Made by a program: the position numbers and the translations under genes. Positions 6,234 through 9,799 of a stretch of DNA of 9,799 nt are shown in pieces. This DNA is from Acidobacteriota bacterium (lineage in GTDB: Bacteria; Acidobacteriota; HRBIN11). The notes below the pieces were generated by a model. It saw only the letters and a program-made list of their open reading frames with translations, had not been told where the DNA came from and did no database searches. Location of the stretch: contig JANXAA010000051.1 in NCBI GenBank assembly GCA_025061865.1, positions 1 to 9,799 of the forward strand. Direction: 5' to 3'. Position 1 is the first letter of the stretch. Each line of letters begins with the position of its first letter.

Positions 6234-6238
6234 TTCTA

Positions 6239-6270
6239 TCTGCCTACCTGCCTATTGGCCTATCTGCCTA
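6239..6270 (-). repeat. Octamer array, right arm (four exact-phase TAGGCANN units, minus strand)
   Basis: Read on the minus strand from 6270 to 6239: TAGGCAGA, TAGGCCAA, TAGGCAGG, TAGGCAGA, exactly 8 bp apart. It is inverted relative to the array at 6043-6091, with about 150 bp between them. Confidence 0.65.
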
Positions 6271-6296
6271 ATTCCTGTATAAGAGAGAATGAGGTC

Positions 6297-6704
6297 ATGC
6301 GTCTGCGAGCGCGCGAAATCGTCATCGGAGGCTTGAGTCTCGGGATCTTGCTCATCGGCTACCTGGTCTTCTCCGGGATGCGGGGGCAGCAGCAGTACTA
6401 CCTGCATCTGGACGAGCTCGACCGGATGGCCGCCGAGGTCGACGGCCAGGGCGTTCGGATTAACGCCCGGGTCGAGCCTGGGTCCATCCGTAAGGCTCCC
6501 CAGCGGCTGGTGTACGACTTTGCCATCACGGACGGCCAGCGGCGGGTGACGGTCCACTACGAAGGCGTAGTATCGGACATGTTTAAGGACGGGGCGGAGG
6601 TCGTCGTCGAGGGCCGGTACGACGCCCGACGGAATCACATCGAGGCGACCCGTCTGCTGACGAAATGCCCGTCCAAGTATCAGGCCGACACGCCCCGACC
6701 GTAG
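6297..6704 (+). CDS. ccmE: Cytochrome c maturation heme chaperone CcmE, CxxxY variant
   Basis: Periplasmic, membrane-tethered heme chaperone of System I: it receives heme from CcmC and passes it to CcmF. The protein has 135 residues with one N-terminal membrane anchor (about 7-27) followed by an OB-fold: VRINARVEPGS (53-63), YDFAITDG (73-80), VTVHYEGVVSDMFKDG (85-99), AEVVVEGRY (100-108). In classical CcmE the heme-binding loop after the last strand is H-x-x-x-Y within LAKHDE-type sequence; here it reads LLTKCPSKY, so C124 replaces the His and Y128 is kept. From established knowledge, CxxxY CcmE proteins occur in some Desulfovibrio species and archaea and can work in Ccm systems lacking CcmH. 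The start at 6297 has GAGG 2 nt upstream. An ATG at 6255 in frame lies inside the octamer array and would add 14 unlikely residues. ccmF follows 112 bp downstream. Confidence 0.95.
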   Translation: MRLRAREIVIGGLSLGILLIGYLVFSGMRGQQQYYLHLDELDRMAAEVDGQGVRINARVEPGSIRKAPQRLVYDFAITDGQRRVTVHYEGVVSDMFKDGAEVVVEGRYDARRNHIEATRLLTKCPSKYQADTPRP

Positions 6705-6710
6705 TCGTCC

Positions 6711-6800
6711 CGGGTGCCGGGTACCAGCGAATCCCGTCGGGTTTGGGTCTCCCGGTCTGTAGCCCCTTTGCCTGGGACCCGGCACTCCGGTATCCGACAC
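6711..6800. repeat. Long-range inverted repeat between ccmE and ccmF
   Basis: GTGCCGGGT (6714-6722) pairs perfectly with ACCCGGCAC (6777-6785). The overlapping GTGCCGGGTACC (6714-6725) also pairs at 10 of 12 positions with GGTATCCGACAC (6789-6800). The left arm can therefore choose between two partners just upstream of the ccmF RBS. It could be translational or processing control within a ccmEF mRNA, or repeat debris. Confidence 0.45.
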
Positions 6801-6807
6801 CTAAGCC

Positions 6808-6812
6808 GGAGG
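6808..6812 (+). promoter_or_regulatory. Strong ribosome binding site of ccmF
   Basis: GGAGG lies 4 nt before the ATG at 6817, the clearest Shine-Dalgarno in the window. It lies 8 bp beyond the right arm of the preceding inverted repeat, so pairing there could affect its access. Confidence 0.7.
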
Positions 6813-6816
6813 GTTT

Positions 6817-8796
6817 ATGCGCTTTCCGTGGATCCATTACGATCCGACTCAGCATCCCGTGGCGTTTGTCGGGACGGTCCTCCTCGCCTCGTCTTGGCTG
6901 ATGACCCTCTATGCGATGGCGGCCAGTGTCTGGGGAGGCCTCCGTCGTCGGGAACCTTGGGTCCGTTCGGGTGAGCACGCCTTGGGGGCCGTTACCTTGG
7001 TCCTATCCATGACCACCCTCCTCCTGTGGCAAGCCTTGTATACGAACAACTTTGATTTGGCTTACGTCGCTCAGCACTCGTCCAGCAAGATTCCTCGTCT
7101 TTACGCCCTGGCAGCCCTCTGGGGGGGCCAGGAGGGGTCTCTCCTGTTTTGGGTTTGGATTTTGAGTCTTTACACGGCTCTGGTCCTCTTTCAGAACCGG
7201 CATCGCCGACGCCTATGGCTCCCTTATGTGAGTGCGACGCTGGCCCTGGTCCAACTCTTTTTCCTGACGACGATCCTGGTTGCGGCGAACCCCTTTACGC
7301 CCGTCTCTGAAGCCGTCGGCGAGGGCCGGGGTCTCAACCCCATTCTTCAGCGGCCCCTGATGGCCATTCATCCACCCAGCTTGTACCTCGGATACGTCGG
7401 CTTTACCGTCCCCTTTGCCTTTGCCGTCGCCGCCATCGTTACGGGCCAAATGAACCTGGAGTGGCTGGTGGCCATTCGTCGATGGGCGCTGGTGGCTTGG
7501 TTCTTCTTGACCGCCGGGATCCTCATCGGGAGCCGGTGGGCTTACCAAGAGCTTGGGTGGGGCGGTTACTGGGCGTGGGACCCCGTCGAGAATGCTTCCT
7601 TGATGCCCTGGCTCCTCTCGACGGCCTATTTGCATTCCATCATGGTCCAAGAAAAGAAGAATATGCTCCGGGCCTGGAATATTACCCTGATCATGGCCAC
7701 GTTCCTGCTGTCGGTCCTGGGGACGTTCATCACCCGGAGCGGGATCCTTTCGTCCGTCCATGCCTTTGCTGTCTCGCCCATCGGAGACTACTTCATCGTC
7801 TTCTTAAGCTTCATCCTCTTTTACGGTCTCGCCTCGTTATATATCCGATGGCCGGTCATCCGGAGTCCTCAACGGATCGAGGCCGTCCTGTCGAAAGAGA
7901 GCAGTTTTCTGTTCAATAACTTGCTTTTGACAGGGATCTGCTTTGCAGTCTTGTGGGGCACACTCTTTCCCCTCGTGTCGGACCTAGTCAAGGGACATCG
8001 CATCACTGTGGCAGCGCCCTTCTTCAATCAGGTTACAGCACCCCTGGGCCTGGCCCTCCTAATCCTTACCGGGATATGCCCTCTGATCGCCTGGCGACGG
8101 GCGACGTGGACGAACTTGGAACGGAACTTCCTCCTCCCGTTGGTTTTCACGCTGGTCGTGGCTTCGGTCCTGTTTGCCCTAGGCCTCCGGGAAGCCCTCC
8201 CCCTGGCCTTCACGGGGGCTGGAGTCTTGGTCCTGGCCACGACGGCCCTCGAGTTTTACCGGGGCGTCCGGGCTCGGCGGCGGATGTACGGCGAGCCTGT
8301 GTGGACGGCCTTCGGCAAACTCCTCGTCAAGCACCCGCGCCGCTACGGCGGCTACGTCGTGCACGTAGGCGTCGTCCTACTGTTCTTCGGTATCGTCGGG
8401 TCGGCCTTCTATCAGGTGAAACGAGAGGTGTTTCTCCGACCGGGTGATACGGCCCATCTGCAGGGTTACACATTAAAATACGAGAACCTCAGCCTGCGGC
8501 GCTTTCCCCACAAAGACCTCGTCACGGCTTCCATCGTCCTTCAACGGGGTGACCGGGTCGTGACCCGCCTGACGCCGGGACGGGAGTTTCATCCCAATGC
8601 CGATCAGCCTGTCACGAACGTCCTGGGGGCCTGGGATGAAAACCAGGGAGTGAACCTTGAGATGTATTATAACCCCCTAATTTTCTGGTTCTGGGTCGGG
8701 GGCTGGATGATGCTCGTCGGGGGCGTTATCGTCATGAATCCTCGATGGGAGCCAGCATACATGCTGGCGCCCCAAGCGGCTGTCGCCCGACCTTGA
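6817..8796 (+). CDS. ccmF: Cytochrome c-type biogenesis protein CcmF (heme lyase)
   Basis: Integral membrane component of System I that attaches heme from holo-CcmE to apocytochrome c in the periplasm. The protein has 659 residues, close to the usual 640-660, with many hydrophobic segments throughout. The heme-handling WWD signature is complete (WGGYWAWDP, 248-256). The four conserved histidines are visible: H185 in AIHPPSLY, H273 in TAYLHS, H315 in SSVHAF and H516 in GGYVVHVG. A large soluble segment (about 531-618) precedes the last membrane helix (about 621-641). The start is fixed by a strong RBS. The extreme C-terminus (residues 645-652) is encoded by a near-perfect palindrome and may be repeat-derived. 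ccmE lies just upstream; ccmG, ccmH and ccmABCD are not in this window, since the next gene is murJ. NrfE is a paralogous alternative, but the adjacent ccmE favours CcmF. Confidence 0.97.
   Translation: MRFPWIHYDPTQHPVAFVGTVLLASSWLMTLYAMAASVWGGLRRREPWVRSGEHALGAVTLVLSMTTLLLWQALYTNNFDLAYVAQHSSSKIPRLYALAALWGGQEGSLLFWVWILSLYTALVLFQNRHRRRLWLPYVSATLALVQLFFLTTILVAANPFTPVSEAVGEGRGLNPILQRPLMAIHPPSLYLGYVGFTVPFAFAVAAIVTGQMNLEWLVAIRRWALVAWFFLTAGILIGSRWAYQELGWGGYWAWDPVENASLMPWLLSTAYLHSIMVQEKKNMLRAWNITLIMATFLLSVLGTFITRSGILSSVHAFAVSPIGDYFIVFLSFILFYGLASLYIRWPVIRSPQRIEAVLSKESSFLFNNLLLTGICFAVLWGTLFPLVSDLVKGHRITVAAPFFNQVTAPLGLALLILTGICPLIAWRRATWTNLERNFLLPLVFTLVVASVLFALGLREALPLAFTGAGVLVLATTALEFYRGVRARRRMYGEPVWTAFGKLLVKHPRRYGGYVVHVGVVLLFFGIVGSAFYQVKREVFLRPGDTAHLQGYTLKYENLSLRRFPHKDLVTASIVLQRGDRVVTRLTPGREFHPNADQPVTNVLGAWDENQGVNLEMYYNPLIFWFWVGGWMMLVGGVIVMNPRWEPAYMLAPQAAVARP
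8747..8772. repeat. 26-bp near-perfect palindrome inside the 3' end of ccmF
   Basis: GCCAGCAT (8751-8758) and ATGCTGGC (8761-8768) are perfect inverted repeats around AC. Beyond one A/G mismatch, three more G-C pairs extend the arms to 12 bp with 11 paired. The sequence codes for the last residues of CcmF (EPAYMLAP), 22 bp before the stop codon ends. It can form a hairpin in mRNA or a cruciform in DNA. Confidence 0.6.
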
Positions 8797-8838
8797 GGTC
8801 GACCCTGGCTTCAAGAAAGCGACAAAGGGGGGTAAGGT

Positions 8839-8869
8839 CCAGGGCGTTCCGCTGCGGCCCCGGCTTTTT
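8839..8869 (+). terminator. Candidate rho-independent terminator after ccmF
   Basis: CCAGGGC (8839-8845) pairs with GCCCCGG (8857-8863), 6 of 7 with one A-C mismatch, around an 11-nt loop. C and then five T follow (8865-8869). It lies 43 bp after the ccmF stop and 33 bp before the murJ start. The mismatch and short T-run make it weak, so murJ could still receive read-through. Confidence 0.4.
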
Positions 8870-8901
8870 CTGACCGCGTCACGGCGTCCCGAAGCTTGAA
8901 A

Positions 8902-9799
8902 ATGGGAAGGTCGATCCCGTCGACGGCTGTTTCGCGTCCGTTTTTGACGGCCTACCGGTGGCTCCGCCTGCGGTCCCGGAGTCTCCAATGGATGGCCCTG
9001 GGTATCACCCTGATGACAGGACTCAGCCGTCTGACGGGCTTCATCCGAGAGCAATTGAAGGCCCGTTACCTGGGGACGACCCACGAGGCCGACGCCTTTG
9101 ACATCGCCTTCATTATTCCCAACATGCTCCGGCGGCTCCTTGGGGAAGGCGCTCTGACGGCCTCTTTCATCCCCGTCTATACCCGCTGGCGGGTCGAGCG
9201 CCCGGAGGAGGACCGCTGGTATCTCGTCCGGATATGCATGAACGACCTGTTGTTCGTGCTCGTCTGGGTCGTGGCCCTCGGGGAGCTCCTCTCGCCGGCC
9301 CTGGTCCGTCTGATCGCCCCGGGGTTTCGGGATTTCCCGTGGAAGTACGAGTGGACCGTCGAGCTGAATCGCCTGATGTTTCCCTTTATCCTGTTTATCT
9401 CGATGGCGGCCTTGACGACGGCCGTCTTAAATGCGTACCGGCGCTTCGTGTGGCCAGCCGCCGCCCCGGTCTTGTTCAACGTCGCCATGATCGCCATCGT
9501 CCTAGCCTGGGCCCACCGGGTCCTGTATCCATCGCTGGTCTTCGCCGTCGGCATCGTGACGGGCGGATTCCTCCAGTGGGCCGTCCAGTGGCCTGTCCTA
9601 CGACGGCTCGGCTTCACGCCGACATGGCGGTTGGACTTCCGACATCCGGGCCTCCGAGAAGTCTTCCGCCTGATGGGGCCGGGGTTCTTTGCCGTCGGGA
9701 TCGCCCAGGTCAACATGGCTATCGGGCAGAGTTACGCCTCGACCCTCGGGCAGGGCGCCGTGGCGGCGCTGACCTATGCGAGCCGCGTGCAGGAGCTGA
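8902..9799 (+). CDS. murJ: Lipid II flippase MurJ (MviN), N-terminal part (3' end outside window)
   Basis: MOP-superfamily membrane protein that moves lipid II across the inner membrane for peptidoglycan synthesis. The window holds 299 residues plus one base; the final bases CTGA read as CTG (Leu) plus A in frame, not a stop. Family motifs are clear: SRLTGFIRE (42-50), EADAFDIAF with IPNMLRRLLGEGALTASFIPVY (62-93), LNAYRRF (176-182) and, at the right edge, QVNMAIG followed by ALTYASRVQEL (269-275, 289-299). Hydrophobic helices lie at about 31-47, 65-80, 113-130, 157-177, 185-205, 211-229 and 256-276. The conserved arginines of the N-lobe are present. ATG at 8902 is chosen because it gives a positively charged leader before the first helix; it has no strong Shine-Dalgarno, and TTG 8896 or ATG 8992 are alternatives. 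It follows ccmF by 105 bp and is functionally unrelated. Confidence 0.95.
   Translation, partial: MGRSIPSTAVSRPFLTAYRWLRLRSRSLQWMALGITLMTGLSRLTGFIREQLKARYLGTTHEADAFDIAFIIPNMLRRLLGEGALTASFIPVYTRWRVERPEEDRWYLVRICMNDLLFVLVWVVALGELLSPALVRLIAPGFRDFPWKYEWTVELNRLMFPFILFISMAALTTAVLNAYRRFVWPAAAPVLFNVAMIAIVLAWAHRVLYPSLVFAVGIVTGGFLQWAVQWPVLRRLGFTPTWRLDFRHPGLREVFRLMGPGFFAVGIAQVNMAIGQSYASTLGQGAVAALTYASRVQEL

Noticed and set aside
6043..6270. CRISPR-like array
   Set aside because: Units are only 8 bp, contiguous and without spacers, and no cas gene is present.
6088..6282. 64-codon frame between gltA and ccmE
   Set aside because: Its composition reflects the GC-rich hairpin and octamer array. It has no RBS and no family resemblance.
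9177..9716. 179-codon minus-strand frame
   Set aside because: It lies antisense to murJ, and its Arg/Thr/Lys-rich translation is typical of a shadow frame of a membrane protein gene.

Overview
This is a gene-dense, GC-rich bacterial chromosomal window with six recognisable housekeeping-type genes and several repeat-rich spacers. CcmE and CcmF (System I cytochrome c maturation), MurJ (lipid II flippase), a hexameric-type citrate synthase and a eukaryote-like Ser/Thr kinase point to a respiring, probably diderm bacterium. The style (many GTC/CGG/GGG codons, short palindromic intergenic repeats) reminds me of Acidobacteriota-like or uncultivated thermophilic lineages. That placement is inference with low confidence, because there is no rRNA or other marker gene here.

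Layout. Minus strand, read right to left: rsgA (4397 to 3504), a membrane-anchored Ser/Thr protein kinase (3194 to 1833), then the N-terminal 535 residues of a UvrD/RecB/AddA-type helicase (1607, running off the left edge). Plus strand, left to right: citrate synthase gltA (4741-6039), ccmE (6297-6704), ccmF (6817-8796) and the first 299 residues of murJ (8902, running off the right edge). rsgA and gltA are divergent across a 343-bp spacer. That spacer holds at least four hairpins, a 10-bp palindrome and a likely gltA promoter whose -10 lies in a 15-bp inverted repeat.

How the genes work together. ccmE and ccmF are a functional pair: CcmE carries heme covalently and CcmF attaches it to apocytochrome c. 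The other genes serve unrelated core tasks (ribosome maturation, signalling, DNA repair, TCA cycle, peptidoglycan precursor export) and show no common pathway.

Most notable points. CcmE has Cys where the classical heme-binding His sits, giving a C-P-S-K-Y (CxxxY) motif, the variant type known from some Desulfovibrio and archaea. The non-coding gaps are unusually structured: inverted octamer arrays flanking the gltA-ccmE spacer, a near-perfect 26-bp palindrome inside the 3' end of ccmF, opposite-strand G-quadruplex motifs upstream of the kinase, and a GGGGGCTGGG motif shared by two spacers. I found no CRISPR array, insertion sequence, tRNA, rRNA or defence system, and no clearly novel multi-gene system.
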